A DNA stretch of 64,000 nucleotides from Ectobius pallidus. Taxonomy: Eukaryota; Arthropoda; Insecta; Blattodea; Ectobiidae. This document shows, in pieces, positions 46,179 through 59,616 of the stretch (position 1 is the stretch's first letter; the number at the start of each line of letters is the position of its first letter). A model generated the notes under the pieces. The model saw only the letters and a program-made list of their open reading frames with translations, made no database searches and had not been told where the DNA came from. Location of the stretch: contig CAXKWD010000009.1 in assembly GCA_964059195.1 (NCBI GenBank), forward strand, positions 147,059,890 to 147,123,889, read 5' to 3'. The position numbers and the translations under genes were made by a program.

Positions 46179-46462
46179 GTACCTGCTCTCGCTTCTGCTC
46201 AATCTCACCTTAGAGTGGCCAGACGCTTATGCCAGCGATTTCAGAGTCGAGTCGTACACAGTATCAAAATATTTACTTTCCAAGGCATTGCATTTTAATC
46301 AAAAATGCATCTTTGGACAAGTAAGATAATTTTATATTTTCAAAACACAAAATTTCTGATGTGAAACACTCACATAACTGCGTTTAATACATTCCAGTAT
46401 CGGGTACACAGTTGTATTACAGTAGCATGCATTCAGTTGTTTCAGCCTAATTCAAAGACTTA

Positions 46463-47026
46463 GGGCCTGTATTACCACCTGATGACAATTCCTCCCGATA
46501 CGTGACTTCCAGATAGCTTAACTGGAAGATGTCTTGTAATACCACCGCTGAACTGCTACAGGCAAGAACACAGTAAAAATTTGTAAAATGGTCCTTACCT
46601 CGTTGAGCAGAGAGGTGTGTTTGTTGTAGTTCGGTAGGCCTCCGCTAGATGTGGTAGCTCGAATTGTATTTGTAGGTACAATTAAATTACATAAGAACAT
46701 ATTGTTTTAAGTGCATTAATCAATTTGTTCAATTCTATTTCATTCATATGTGAGCCTAAAATGACATTTTTGTGTAAATTAAATCTTCTGGCATCAATTC
46801 TAAAATTCATGTGGCCAGGATGCTTCGGAGTGCTGCCATCTTCTTTCAACCAAGCTTTCCTAACTAGCAGTTGGTAGTTTATCAGCAACTCCATCCTCCT
46901 GATAGCTTGTCTGGAAGTTGTCTTGAGAGACAGATTTTGTCAGGAGACCATAATACGCAATTCTTGGCCAACTTGGTTCTCTATCTGACAGATAAATATG
47001 ATATCAGGTGGTCATCGTACAGGCCC
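46463..47026. mobile_element. PIF/Harbinger-like element, 564 bp, TSD TTA
   Basis: Ends GGGCCTGTATTACCACCTGA and inverted GGGCCTGTACGATGACCACC, flanked by TTA at 46460-46462 and 47027-47029. It lies 280 bp downstream of the NKCC stop. Confidence 0.8.
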
Positions 47027-47198
47027 TTAGTATCAAAGTTTGGGTATGAAATGACAACAGATGGCAAAAAATACAGACAAGTATACATCACATTCATTTA
47101 CCCTACACTGAACCCACTTTAGAAGACGGAAAGTTGTTCCAAGCAACACAGAATCAACAATTTGACATAAATTTATATGTTTTGTAATAATAAAGAGT

Positions 47199-47468
47199 AT
47201 TATCGCCGCACTCATAACGTTGACGGGCAGCTCGCTTTGTTCTCATATTACAATGCTTGTTGTTACTGTAAAAGGTTTTCTCAAAAGAAACCGCTGACTG
47301 AATTCGTGTTGCCAATTCTCTCATTGCTTAATGTCATTGCCACGTAAGTGTTTTGCTGCATCTACATCTTCCCGCTCTGTTTACTAACACTGTGCAGTAT
47401 GGCAACTACTCCAAGCGGCGGCGACTTCTTTGATGTTAACTGTCAACGAATTGAGTGCGGCGATAATA
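47199..47468. mobile_element. MITE with TATTATCGCCGCACTCA ends, copy 2
   Basis: TATTATCGCCGCACTCA at the left is exactly inverted at 47452-47468; CGTTGAC continues the match. Same family as 27055-27318. Confidence 0.85.
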
Positions 47469-47730
47469 TACGCACAGAAGTTCAATAATAATAAGATATC
47501 TTCTAAAGAGTCAAAACTATATCCAACCAAAGAGTGAACTATAGAAGTGCTAATGAATAATATTGTCAATTCCAATACCCTGGACATTTTACAATCCCGG
47601 TCATCACTCTGTATAGCGTAAAAAATCTAGACTAATCTCTGCAACTCATATCAATCTCAGTCCCTATTTTCATGATGAATTTAATACTGTAAGCGTCTTC
47701 AGATTTTGATGAAAATTTACTAATACATCC

Positions 47731-48343
47731 TTACTAATAAAAGCTGCTTATATTTGCGTTTAACGGTTTTTTGGTTGTTCGTCGCGGAAGTTCTGCATAA
47801 ACCATATTACTAATAAAGGCCGTATAAAGGGTTACACCGGGTTTGAACGTGAAGCGTCATCAAAAACGTCACGCTGGTCATGACGTTTCTAGCCCCCAGC
47901 TATGAAGGACTGCAGAACGCCAATGTCACCATCTGTCGGAGCAGTGAACAAACAGTAGTGTGTTGTCTGCTGAGAAAAAATCTAGTTTCAGTATTTCATT
48001 GTATTGTTTTCAGAAAGCTGTAATCATTGGTAAAATTATGGAAATATGTCCCTCAAACAAGGTACAATGTTTATAATTCCACAAAAGCAGCTCAGAATGT
48101 TTCCTAACAAATCATCTTAAGAATGGATGCATAACCTCAAAATTCAATCTCGGACAACTACGAAACGACCGGCTGTTACAGATATCGACTATCTTTATTA
48201 TTTATGTCAAACTTATACAAGGGGGTCAGGCTGTGTAAAGCGTTGCACACATTCAGCCTTATGCAAGGATTATTAGTACATTTTTCTCCTCAGCTGTGTA
48301 TATTCCTGGTTTAAATGTTACACATGGATTATTAGTAAGACCG
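47731..48343. mobile_element. Possible MITE with CTTACTAATAA ends
   Basis: CTTACTAATAA at 47731 and inverted TTATTAGTAAG ending 48343. Similar motifs recur inside (TTACTAATAAAGGC near 47809, GATTATTAGTAC near 48268), so it may be two nested copies. Confidence 0.5.
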
Positions 48344-48705
48344 ATGATCTGAAAAGTTGGGCTGCGTAAAGGCCACTCTAGAAGGGACCAATCTATGCCA
48401 TAAGTAGTAAGAATCTATTTCTGCTCTCACTATGTAGAAGATATTAGCTGTGATAATTAGATTATCTCTACTCAGGATATTATTTTTATAAAGCTTTACA
48501 TATTATATCTTTTAAATTATTTTAATATTTTTATGCAAGAAGAAAAAAACATTGTGCCATTTATAAAAATGTTAGCTAGTATACTCTTCTGTTGTTTTTA
48601 TGCCTTCAGTAGGCCTAGGTTGTACTAAAGTATTATTTTAAGAAATTCAGAAGTTAAGAATAAATAAATTATGTTATATGACTTGAAGTTTTCCTGGCGT
48701 ACCAT

Positions 48706-49262
48706 ATGGAAATATTCTTCTCTCAGGTTTGCAGCCAGGTGGAAAGGATGGAGTTTTCTAATATTTCAGAGGCTAATGCTGCCTTAGCGGCTGTGGTGGT
48801 CTAGAGGTAGTGTGCTCGCCTCTAGATCCGAAGGTCGTGTTGTCAAACCCAACTGTGGTCTATGGATTTTTCAGGACATAAAAATCCTGGGCATGGAGTC
48901 CTCTTGGAGGGACTTTAAGCTGGGCGGCCCGTGTCATAGATTTACGGTATGTAAAAGAACTCCAAGCCTAAATTAGAACCTCTCGGCCCTTTCACGTTTA
49001 AGTAATATCATAGTTTCTGGAGGGGAGGGGGGTTGAGAGGCTTACCACCTGTCCCTCTGCCCTCTCTCAGAAAATAAGCATAAATAAATTCACATAGGTA
49101 ACAGACACCTACACTTGGAGGCCCTTCGCCCCAACATAGGGGATATAATTATCATGTTATATAATGACACTTGAGGAACCCTGAGGATGGAGACAGCAAA
49201 TGCCTCTGAAATGCTGGAAAACTGCCAAACTCCTTATATGACTTTCAACCCAAGAAGAATAT
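48706..49262. repeat. Hammerhead-like foldback split by a SINE
   Basis: Left arm 48706-48785 and right arm 49165-49262 are inverted relatives (GGAAATATTCTTCT, GCATTTCAGAGGC-like). Right arm has CCTGAGGATGGAGACAGCAA, then CCTCTGAAATG: GAG/CTC stem and GAAA. The SINE below sits between the arms. Confidence 0.65.
48786..49150 (+). repeat. SINE family 2, complete with tRNA head
   Basis: Box A-like GTGGTCTAGAGGTAGTGTGC and a degenerate box B (GTTGTCAAACCCAAC) followed by the body shared with 4345-4665, ending CACTTGGAGGCCCTTCGCCC. Confidence 0.8.
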
Positions 49263-49531
49263 TTCCAATGAATTATTTATTTCCATAAGATGTATAAAGT
49301 TGTGTGGTTTCTAAAAAACAAAGTAGTGTGTTGTTTCCTTGGCAACTCATAGAACCTCTTTTATCCTGGCTGACTTGACCTAAATTTCACAAAAGTTTTC
49401 AGTCGACCAAAATTTCTACACACAGATGGTTAAAATGATTTTTATACTTGAAGTTATAGAGCAAATTGCAAAATGCAAGATTTGTTTTCAAAAGTTACAA
49501 TTATTCACTTTTGAGCAAAATCAAAAAATAA

Positions 49532-49932
49532 ATGCTAGTTTATACAATGACATCAGGTTTTGTAACTAAGTTTTGCAAATTTTTTTGCTTGAATGTGCAA
49601 GCACAAGATATACTGGCAACAATGAGTTGCGACACTACACAGTTTCAGCTGATTCCAACTTTTCACGAAACTATAGTAATTTTGATATTTTACGCTTATT
49701 TAGCTTGTTCGCGTTTTGTAAAATGAAGTGGGAAGTGAGGAAACTATGAAATGCCTGGATTCATACGTGTTTCAAACGTCCATATGGAATTTCAGCAACT
49801 TGAACTTCAGAAATTAGATGAAACGTGCGGTTGTGCTGGAATTAGTTTTGAAGAAAATGAGTGTAATTAGTTTCACGAAATCACTTTTCTGAAAGTAGTT
49901 ACGGAACCTAGTGTCATTGTGTAAACTAGCCT
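49532..49932. mobile_element. TIR element, 401 bp, TSD TAA
   Basis: ATGCTAGTTTATACAATGAC and inverted AGGCTAGTTTACACAATGAC, flanked by TAA (49529-49531, 49933-49935). Matches PIF/Harbinger style; inner parts also pair. Confidence 0.78.
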
Positions 49933-50215
49933 TAAGTGATGAAATCATACGAATTATATTGGTACCCATGCACCAGAAAGTCAATGACCTCTGTCTGTGC
50001 ACATGCATGGGTATGGCAGGGCAGCTTGAGATTCAAATATGACTTTGTGGTAAGAAATTCATTGGAATAAATCTAATATTTATTATTTAACAAGTATTAA
50101 TGGCTGTCTGAAAAATTGTGTATGATAAATATGGTAAAATTATTTTATTTTGCTTGTAGGATTGCTACAGTCATGCTTATGGGCTCCATTCACAAACATA
50201 CCTACTTGCAAAATA

Positions 50216-50733
50216 TTGAGTGCTTCAAAAAAATGTATGCACACTTTGAGGTGTCATAGAAAATCTATTTTCCGTTCTACAAGATTAAATTTCTGGAAAT
50301 GGAAAGCTCAAAGTCCAATTTGGAAAAAGAAAGACTTTCTGATGAAAATGTGATTAATGTTCAAATATTCAAAATGGTGGCCTTCAGCATCAATACATTT
50401 CTGAGTACGAGTCATGACTAATTCTGTACATCGTACCAAAGTGTCCAATGAGATTTCTATACACACCGCTTGAACCTCATTCCAAAGTGTGTCTAGGTTA
50501 CATGGTTTACGTTTGTACACCTCATCTTTTACTGTGCCCAACTGTTAAACGACTGTTGAAATCGTTGTTGGATGATTGTTGAAATGATTATTGGCACGAT
50601 TGTTGAAACTATTGTTCTACCACCTGTTGAAGAAATATAACATTACTTTCTCCCAGAAATTTAACTTTGTAGAACGGGAAATAAATTTTCTATGACAGTT
50701 CAAAGAGCGTATACTTTTTTTTCAAGCACTCTG
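50216..50733 (-). mobile_element. Deleted Tc1/mariner element, TSD TA
   Basis: Ends GAGTGCTTCAAAAAAATGTA and inverted GAGTGCTTGAAAAAAAAGTA with about 85 bp of inverted match. Minus strand reads LVRCTELVMTRTQKCIDAEG, HHFEYL, the C-terminus of IS630/mariner-type transposases. The catalytic domain has been deleted. Confidence 0.85.
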
Positions 50734-51387
50734 TATAATCTCTTGTGTCATGAAGGTCTACAGTCAAGGTGCGGAGTATCAACTACTCCTTCCTCCTCCT
50801 CTATGTACTCAAAGAGATAAAGTAAGGTATAATGGGAATATGTTTTTATGCATCAAGTTGTAGCTTTTGTTTGACAGAACTGTGGCATTTCTCTAAGCTT
50901 CCATAGTCAATCTGTAGTGTTTATGTGGATAACGTTATGTTTTATATGAACAGACAAAGTCCCTTAAATAGGTAACAGTCACACATAAACCTGTGGTTGG
51001 TCGGAATATTAATGATTTGAATATTTCCTCAGCAAATACCGGTATTATTGATTTCTTTGCTGGTTATCAACCGTGTCGAAGGTTTATAAAATTCTGAGCT
51101 TTCAGAATCAAACTCTGGGAGCTGATTGGCCGTGCCGGTGCCGGTATAAATCATATTTACTTGAATCTAATGCACACCATTTGTAGAAATCAAAATTGGG
51201 ATGCGCAATAGATTCAAAATGCAGATCCGTTCTGTAGTTCAGTGATAACTTTGATCACTTACAAAACAAGCATTGCTGTAATTGCTACTTACATTAGTTG
51301 GCCTAATATTTAGGTATGTATTGTCTCGCACTGTCCTCCCTAAACCATTATACTGACCTTTATTCATCGGCATTTACAAATCTATTG

Positions 51388-51698
51388 ACCACCAGCATGG
51401 TCTTGTGGTTAGCATCACTGACTACAGATCCGTCAGCCCGGGTTTGATCCCCAGTACCTCCTCGAATTTTTCTGAGGTAGGGAGGACTGGAACGGGGTGC
51501 ACTCAGCCTCATAATTAAAATTAAGGAGCTACTTGATAGAGAAGTAGCGGCTCTGATCATGGAAACCACCATTAATCACTGTGGGTGTCAGCATGCTGAC
51601 CACATGGCCCAATCCTGCCATCTGACTCTGGTAGATGATGCAGTGGTCAGGGGGTAGGCCTTGTCCCTTCAGGGATGTAGCGCCACGGAGTTTAGTTT
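51388..51698 (+). repeat. SINE family 1 with 16-bp target duplication
   Basis: ATTTACAAATCTATTG at 51372-51387 and 51699-51714 is perfect. Box A TGGTCTTGTGGTTAGCATC; box B CCCGGGTTTGATCCCC; end GCGCCACGGAGTTTAGTT. This sets the exact limits of the family. Confidence 0.95.
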
Positions 51699-51829
51699 AT
51701 TTACAAATCTATTGTAGTATAAAATAAAATGAAACACCTTATAAAATATCCTACCATTGATGTGGATTGCATTCGTAAACAATCTATTTTTTTAATTTTC
51801 AAATGTTAAAATTGTTGTGCGATTAGATT

Positions 51830-53200
51830 AGATTAGATGGCATATTACATTTGAGTAAATACAGTATAGGCCAGAGCAGTTTGTGAGTGCCAGAAAATAA
51901 CAATTATTAGAATCAGAATTAATTATATATTTTTGGGTTGATTTAAATGGCTTCTTTAATCGACTGGTCTTTGTAGGCCTTTGTCTTGTCTAAAATCTGG
52001 GTTGTAGAGCAACCTATGACCTACGTCAATCTATGCTGCACTACCACAGCCGTGTCCAAGTAGATCAGATCCCAGAGCTCAGAATTTGATACAACTTTAA
52101 CTCATCTGATAACTTGCTAAGAAATCTTTATTACCGGTATTTGGAGTATCGTTTGACCAATGGCTACAGAAGTTCTTACAGTCAAAGCCTATTATTATTG
52201 GTGGTAGGCCAACAAAGTGTGATAATTTGTGACGAGGGAATCCAAGCAGTTTGGAAGACTTTTTACTTATATAGGGGACTCTGGTACTCGCTTGATAGGG
52301 AAGATGAGTGACACAGGGAGATGATGCCAGACATTTCTGTAAGCATTTACTATTGATGTTTCTTTGCAAGGAAGTTTGAGTTACTGAAAATAATGTATTA
52401 AGTAAAACTCATACAAGAGAATAAATAAACGTTGGAAACTGCCTTTAACTCATCTTTAACTTATCTTTGAGCTGAAAAAATGCAGGGGTGAGGGGAGCTG
52501 ATATTGCACGCAGGGGAAAATCCAAAAACAGGGCACACCTTGGGATAGTGGTATCCCACCCAACCCACCCAAAATGGTGCACTTCCTTTTATACCATGAT
52601 CTAGTGAATTCTTCTGTGCTTGTATTATGTATAAACTCGTGACTGAACGATGGAGGTGTGACGTCATATCGCTAGACGACTGGTGACAGGCTGACAAACC
52701 TCACGGGAAATATAATGAGGTGGGTACAAGGCACTTGTGACAATATACAAGGACAGTTGGTTATACTTCTTCGCTAAGAAACAAAATACATCACACAGTC
52801 CGTGAAAATGTGAATATCAAGTAGGGGCAGAAGGTGGTGAGTTGAAATTAATGTAATTTCTGAAGGGATGCCAACTACTAGAAAATATAACATGTATAGT
52901 TTTATGCTAGTACACAATAGAACTAACTGTAGTTCATAGCAATTTCAACTCTCGCTACCAAACTAAACATTTTTTTATTGATGCAGATTTTATAGTAGAA
53001 TATATCGCTGGAGAAATGAATTAAGTAATATATTTCTTTAGACAATCTCTTTCCCAGTCTTCAGAATATAGAAAATCGGTTTAAAAGTCGTAGCATTGTA
53101 CATGTACTTGAATATGCATTTTCACATGTCTGAATTAATATAACATAACAAAATTTCTTTCACGAGATTTTACAGGTAATTAATAAAACTTTCTAGCAAA
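51830..53200. other. Intergenic DNA with one R2 fragment
   Basis: Holds R2 sequence at about 52570-52820 (GTGACGTCATATCGCTAGAC, ACACAGTCCGTG) and a GATTA run at 51823-51838. I see no exon or bounded element elsewhere. Confidence 0.45.
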
Positions 53201-53906
53201 ATAATCAAAACTCACTTATTCGTTTTGCCAACGACAGAATCAGCTGAAAACACATTAAATGGCTTTTCCTTCTATTTAATTTATTGGGTTTATTGTTTAT
53301 TCACTGATGCCCGACACTTCTTGGTTAAGAGAATACTCACTTTTAGCTTTGTCGTCATTTATATATACCATTTCCACAAAACCTTTCTTCTAATGTCCCT
53401 GGATTTAATTCTGCCATTTTCAGAATAAGATGTTGTAAACAGATAAAGAAATAGACGGTAGTTCAAGAATGCCGCTACGATAAGTTATTTGGGTATGGCA
53501 ATACTGGGAACTGGCTGCGATCTTCATTTTTTCAAGCGAGGCCTTCGTGATATTGACTGTTTTCAGCGTTATGGAGTGTTTAGCTCGAAGATAAAGTTTG
53601 TGATCTTTACCTGGTCCTTCAACCCTTTTAGTCATCATTTTTCAGACAAATGGATTTCCAATGCCTTCACAGAAGAAAATCAGGCACAGCGCAATGAAAA
53701 GGGCCCATTCTCACAGTATGCAGGTTGGCATGGACAATGCAATGTTTTTTTTCTTCACTGAAGCAAGATGACCACGTCTAAAGTAATATTTTTCCTAGCG
53801 TTTTCTATCTTGCTTTTATTTCTGAATTGTGTTTTCAATTTTCTGTTTTTGTAGGGTTTGACTGTTTGCATTTTGATGGTACTAATTCTTATTATTTTGG
53901 TGAAAT

Positions 53907-54720
53907 CATCATCATCATTAGCTCAACAACCCTTGGTGGGTCAAGGCTTCCTTCAGAGTCCTTCTCCAGACGTCTCTATCTCTGGCAAGAGACCACCAGT
54001 TCCCTAATTTTCAACGATTCCACATCTTCTAATATTCCGTCTCTCCATCTTAAGTTCGGTCTTCCAATCCTCCGTCTTCCTTCTGGTCCATTCTCCATGA
54101 TTCTTTTAACCACTTCACTTTCATCCATCCTCTGTATGTGTCCTGCCCATCTTAGTCTACCTATTTTAATGTCTGTAATGATGTCTGGCGAATTATATAA
54201 TTCATAGACTTCTTTGTTATATCTTGCTCGCCACTCTCCATTTTCTTTAATAGGTCCATAAATCTTTCTGAGTATTTTCCTTTCAAAGACACCCAGTCGA
54301 GATTTATCGTATTCTGTCATAACCCAAGCCTCACTCTCATAAAGTAGCACTGGTTTAATTAATGTTTTGTATAGCCTTGTTTTTGTTTTACATGACAAAT
54401 ATTTAGATTTGAAGTATTTTATTAATGCAAAATAGCATTTGTTAGCATTTTGTATCCTTTTGCTTATTTCTTCCTGAATGTTATTATGTTTATTTATTAG
54501 GGCTCCTAAGTAGACAAAATTATTTACTTTATCAAATGTATAATTTTGTATCTTGATATTATTTTGGTGAAATAGATGATGATTTTATTACCATATACTT
54601 TATTTTAAAAAAATTTATTTCTAATCCACAATCAAGACATTCTTTGCTAACATAACAGAATAGTTTTCCTAAGTCTCCTCACTGCTAATAAAACTGAGTC
54701 ATCGGCATATCTGAGATAAT
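53907..54720 (-). pseudogene. Second RTE-like LINE family, 3' part
   Basis: Minus strand: a YADD-box region (DDSVLLAVRRLRK-like, with stops) near 54610-54715, VNNFVYLGALINKHNNIQEE, then the open frame 53976-54398 with TRLYKTLIKPVLLYESEAWV, KILRKIYGPIKENGEWRARY, RLRWAGHIQRMDESE and GRRRIGRPNLRWRDG. The 3' end has a (GAT)n tail at 53907-53920. Different family from the LINE at 38690. Truncated and broken. Confidence 0.85.
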
Positions 54721-54776
54721 TTATTATTATTATTATTATTACTCTCCAATTTCACCAAGTGCAGGTATGCTAGTTC

Positions 54777-56222
54777 CAGTGGCGTTCCTAGGGTTGGGCG
54801 GTGGGGGCGGTCCGCCTCGGGCCCCACTTACTATGGGGGCCTCCTTGATGCTCCACCCTAATATAAAAATTAATGTTCCACCTGATTCTGTAAAACGAGG
54901 CAGTGAACTTTTCCAAAACAAACACGGCCCTTTTGATTAAACACAGAAATCAGGAGAAAAGTTGTTTTTAACTATTTAAATTTCACTTGAAACTTGTGAA
55001 AGAAGTTTTTCAAAACTGAAATTAATCAAAAATTATTTGCGCTCAACAACGAGGCAGATCAGACTAATAGTCCAGTCAATAAACGTCGAAAAACACCAAA
55101 TAGAAAAAAAAAATCGTGTAGTTTTGAAATTTTGCAGAGATGTCGGAGGGAGTGTCCCGAATAACATACTAAAAGTCCCCGAAGGTGGGGGGTGAGCGGG
55201 GGGCAGTGGGGCCCGCAGAAGGTCCCAGTTTTAGGTTTTTCGCTTATATCTAACCAATGGTGCATCATAGAGGAAAAATTGCTATATACAAACTTAAAGC
55301 TGATAAAATTTCCTACAAGTTGGATCCTACATATTTCTTTCTATTTCCAATAGATTTAGAGATATCCGCCAACGAAAATAACAAATTTTCGAAAAAAGCT
55401 CCTTCGCCTCGCGCTTTTCGACACACTTTGCCTACTAGTGCTTGAGCCCTTAGGTATACAGCAATGTTCTCATAAAAGAAGTTGTAGGGAAGTAAATTAG
55501 ATTCAAAATGAGTAGTCATTTGTTATTATTTCTTCAAGTGTTCAAAAGTTATAACAATTTTAAGTTTTGGTCAAATTTCGAGATTCAAAAGAAAACCGTA
55601 CATCGCACTTTCTCTACATCTAGGAGTTATATCTTTGTATATAAACTGTATATTGTGTATTTACATCATGAAACAGTTGAGAAATATCATACAATCATGA
55701 AAGTTAAATTTATTAAAAATCCGATCACGGTACAAGCACAGGACATGTAATGGAAAATACATTATATTCCAGGCAAGAAAGGAAAAATAGGGACAAAAAA
55801 AATCATGTAGTTTTGAAATTTAGCAGAAATGTGGGGGAAAGTGCCCTAAACAACATAGTAAAAGTCCCCATGGATAGGGGGTGAGCGGGGGTTGGGGGGC
55901 ACTTTTGAAAGTCATTTCTCGCAGTTTTCCCCAAACACACTAAAGCTATGGGTTCTAGCAAAAAATAGTTTATGCACAAAATTAACTACATAAAAGTTCC
56001 TGTAAAATTGATCTGAATGATATTTTTGTGGATTTAATAGTTCAGGAAATATAAGGATATAATGTATGACATAGTTCTGGAAATTCCGTTTTACATACAC
56101 CTATATATTATATTTTTAACAGAAATGAAAGGAGATGATAATTAAATTAGCATGATGCCAAGCAAGCAAACTAGTTCTTAGAATAATATTCGTACTAAAG
56201 GTAAACATGAAAAATAAAACTC

Positions 56223-56304
<82 letters not shown>

Positions 56305-56665
56305 CTATTATTATTATTATTATTATAAAACTTACAAAAATCTCATGGTATGAGTGTACGTTATAGGAAGTATTAACCAGGCCTATTATCCATTATATTT
56401 TTCTTATAAAACATCATTTGGAAAAATTGTGAAGTGTTAGATATATTTAGTAATAATAAGACCTAGTAGGCCTACATAGTACTTGAAATAAATGTTTAGT
56501 TGTCTATTTTTTTCAGTCTCCAATACTGGAATCCTAGTACATCGTATGATAACTTAGGGTTATATTGTTCTATCAACATTCAATATTTATACACATATAA
56601 AACATTAATTAAAGAGTGCCTGAACAACTTATTTTGCTTGGACATCATCAATTATAAACTACTAC

Positions 56666-56697
<32 letters not shown>

Positions 56698-57011
56698 CTT
56701 CTTCTAATGGTATACTTGTTGGTGGATGTACCATGATAGGTTCCACAAACGGATGAGCATTTAATACCAGCTTTTCGGCATCCATATCTTCCACCACACC
56801 GAGTTGGACAGTGAAAAAATATGATGTGCAAATATTCTCAGAAGCCACATAGACAAGTAAACATTTATTTAAAGTAATAGGTAGGCCTACTATTCTTACA
56901 ATATCTCAATATATCTAATTCCTTACCATTTTTCAAAATACCGGTAATTTTTTTAACGAAACATAAAACTGCTAATCTTTACAACAAGAATAATAATAAT
57001 AATAATGGATG

Positions 57012-57074
<63 letters not shown>

Positions 57075-58683
57075 GTAACGATAATGAGTTTTATGTGTGA
57101 CGTTAACCATTAGTAAGTATATTATTCTAAGAACTAGTTTGCTTACTTGGCATCATGCTAATTTAATTATCTCCTTTCCACAGAATTTCCAGAACTATGT
57201 CATACTTCATATCCTTCTATTTCCTGAACTATTAAATCCACAAAAATATCATTCAGATCAATTTTACAGGAACTTTTATGTAGTTAATTTTGTGCATAAA
57301 CTATTTTTTGCTAGAACCCATAGCTTTAGTGTGTTTAGGGAAAACTGCGAGAAATGACTTTCAAAAGTGCCCCCAACCCCCGCTCACTCCCTATCCATGT
57401 GGACTTTTACTATGTTGTTTAGGACACTTTCCCCCACATTTCTGCCAAATTTCAAAACTACATAATTTTTTTTGTCCCTATTTTTCCTTTCTTGCCTGGA
57501 ATATAACGTATTTTCCATTACATGTCCTGTGCTTGTACCGTGATCGGATTTTTAATAAATTTAACTTTCATGATTGTATGATATTTCTCAACTGTTTCAT
57601 GATGTAAATACACAATATACAGTTTATATACAAAGATATAACTCCTAGATATAGAGAAAGTGCGATGTACGGTTTTCTTTTGAAATCCCGAAATTTGACC
57701 AAAACTTAAAATTGTTATAACTTTTGAACATTTTAAGAAATAATAACAAATGACCACTCATTTTAAAGAGAATTTTTTTTCCCTACAACTTCTTTTATGA
57801 GAACATTGCTGTATACCTAAGGGCTGAAGCGCTAGAAGGCAAAGTGTGTCGAAAAGCGCGAGGCGAAAGAGCTTTTTTCGAAAATTTGTTATTTTCGTTG
57901 GCGGATATCTCTAAACCTATTGGAAATAGAAAGAAATGTGTGGGATACAACTTGTAGGAAATTTTATCAGCTTTAATTTTGTATATAACAATGTTTCCTC
58001 TATGATGCACCATTGTTTAGATATAAGCGAAAAACCTAAAACTGGGACCTTCTGCGGGCCCCCCTGCCCCCCGCTCACCCCCTACCTTTGGGGACTTTTT
58101 GTATGTTATTCGGGACACTCCCTCCGACATCTCTGCAAAATTTCAAAACTACACGATTTTTTTTTTCTATTTTTCGTTCGTTGCCTGGACTATAAATGGA
58201 CTAGCAATGGCTATGAAAATAAACTTTCATGAGACAATTAGACAATTTTCTAATGTAAAAGCTATAAAAAGACAATTTTAAACGTGACTATTTCATATTC
58301 TGAATGAATGTAATCCAGATTTTGCTAATTTATTATCTGATTCTCAGAATAAATTAAAACTCTTGTTTGTTACCTTAAAATTTCGTTAACTTAACCTTTT
58401 TCCATTTCATTACTTTGTAATTATGCACACATTTATATTTTGCTAATCAGTTAACTTAATATTATTGGATTAATATAATAATAAATAAGTACATTAAATA
58501 CTGCAAGAGTTCACTCCCTTATTCTGTCTTTTATTTTTTCGTATAGATTAGCCCATGGAGACGAACTGAAAGAAAAAAAATAGCCATAGAAAAAGAAGTA
58601 GTCGTGTTGGTAGCTTTTGGTGGGGGGAAGGGGCCTCAAAATTAAATCCGCCCCGGGCCCCAAGTGGTCTAGTTACGCCACTG
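54777..58683. mobile_element. hAT-like element, 3907 bp, built on a giant inverted repeat
   Basis: Ends CAGTGGCGTTCCTAGGG and inverted CAGTGGCGTAACTAG, with perfect 8-bp GCTAGTTC at 54769-54776 and 58684-58691. No transposase. Most of the interior is the inverted repeat 55093-56191 / 57118-58177. Confidence 0.92.
55093..58177. repeat. Giant inverted repeat, about 1.1-kb arms
   Basis: Arms 55093-56191 and 57118-58177 pair along their length; each arm is itself two related modules that start GTAGTTTTGAAATTT and contain AAAGTCCCC...GGGGGTGAGCGGGG (near 55110 and 55805; inverted near 57380 and 58060). The 0.9-kb spacer has (TTA)n at 56221-56330, (CTT)n at 56669-56704 and (AAT)n at about 56990-57075. 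Pairs of similar open frames in the arms are mirror images, not genes. Confidence 0.9.
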
Positions 58684-58739
58684 GCTAGTTCTATTTGTGG
58701 TTCATTCGTTTCATAAATATATATACACATGAATGATTA

Positions 58740-58948
58740 CACTGTAAGTTTGTGATGCAAATGACAAAATAATGACCTAAAATTGAAATAAATGCCCTAA
58801 AAATATAAAATTACATAAAATGACAAAAAATGAATTAATAAAATTGTATTTCTATAATCTGGAGGCCATGATCAGGATTTATCTACTAGTTGGCAATGTC
58901 TATGCAGCATCAACAAAAAGATGACATGTCAACACAATCCGGGCCCTG
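58740..58948. mobile_element. hAT fragment, right end only
   Basis: Matches 60200-60422 (AATGACAAAATAATG, AATGCCCTAAAAATATAAAA, ATCCGGGCCCTG). The left end is missing, perhaps lost near the 54777-58683 insertion. Confidence 0.8.
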
Positions 58949-59616
58949 ATAATGATTAATGAACTAGATCTTACATTTATCATCTTAGCGATGGATGAGA
59001 AAAAGGAACGGTGTCGATCCATGGTTTAACCAGTAGATCAACTCCAAAAAATAGTTTTGACGTTAATAAACGTCGCGCATGTTAGTCATTGCAAGTGCCC
59101 ATATGCAGCTGTCCAACATGTGATAGGGCAAGAGGAGTTGAGAATGTTTAAGGAAGTGGATCGTTCAAAGTTGCAGATAATTTCATATACAAGGCTCATT
59201 CCACACATGCTGACTTTTTCATATCGCATATTTTTTTTAAAAGTGTTTTAAGATTTACTACTGAAAATTATATGATGAGCAGGCACGAAAAACTGGTAAA
59301 ATTAAGTTAAATTTCAAAACGCACTACCCTCCCATCTGGTGGGAAACAATATAAACTTGTGGCACGCCATCTTTGTTTGTCTTGAGCTCCAACTTCTACG
59401 GCTCAGCAGATACCGGTATTGACCTCCTTTCGCACGGCGCTCAGTTCAAATGCAACAAGAGAAATTCCTTATTTATCCTTTTCATAAGATGTTTCTGGCA
59501 TGTAAACTTAATTGAGAAATGAGCAGGTTCGCAAGAATAAGGGGTTATTGCATTAAAAACCCGATTATGAGGTATTAGAATTTAAAAGTGCAAATAATTT
59601 TGATAGATCAGGTATT

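Noticed and set aside
56500..56848. Open frames rich in Leu or Glu around 56640-56710
   Set aside because: They are translations of a (CTT)n microsatellite.
55059..58281. Pairs of similar open frames (MMHHWLDISEKPKTG-like) in both directions
   Set aside because: They are mirror copies from the inverted repeat, with no coding signal and GC-rich repeat motifs.
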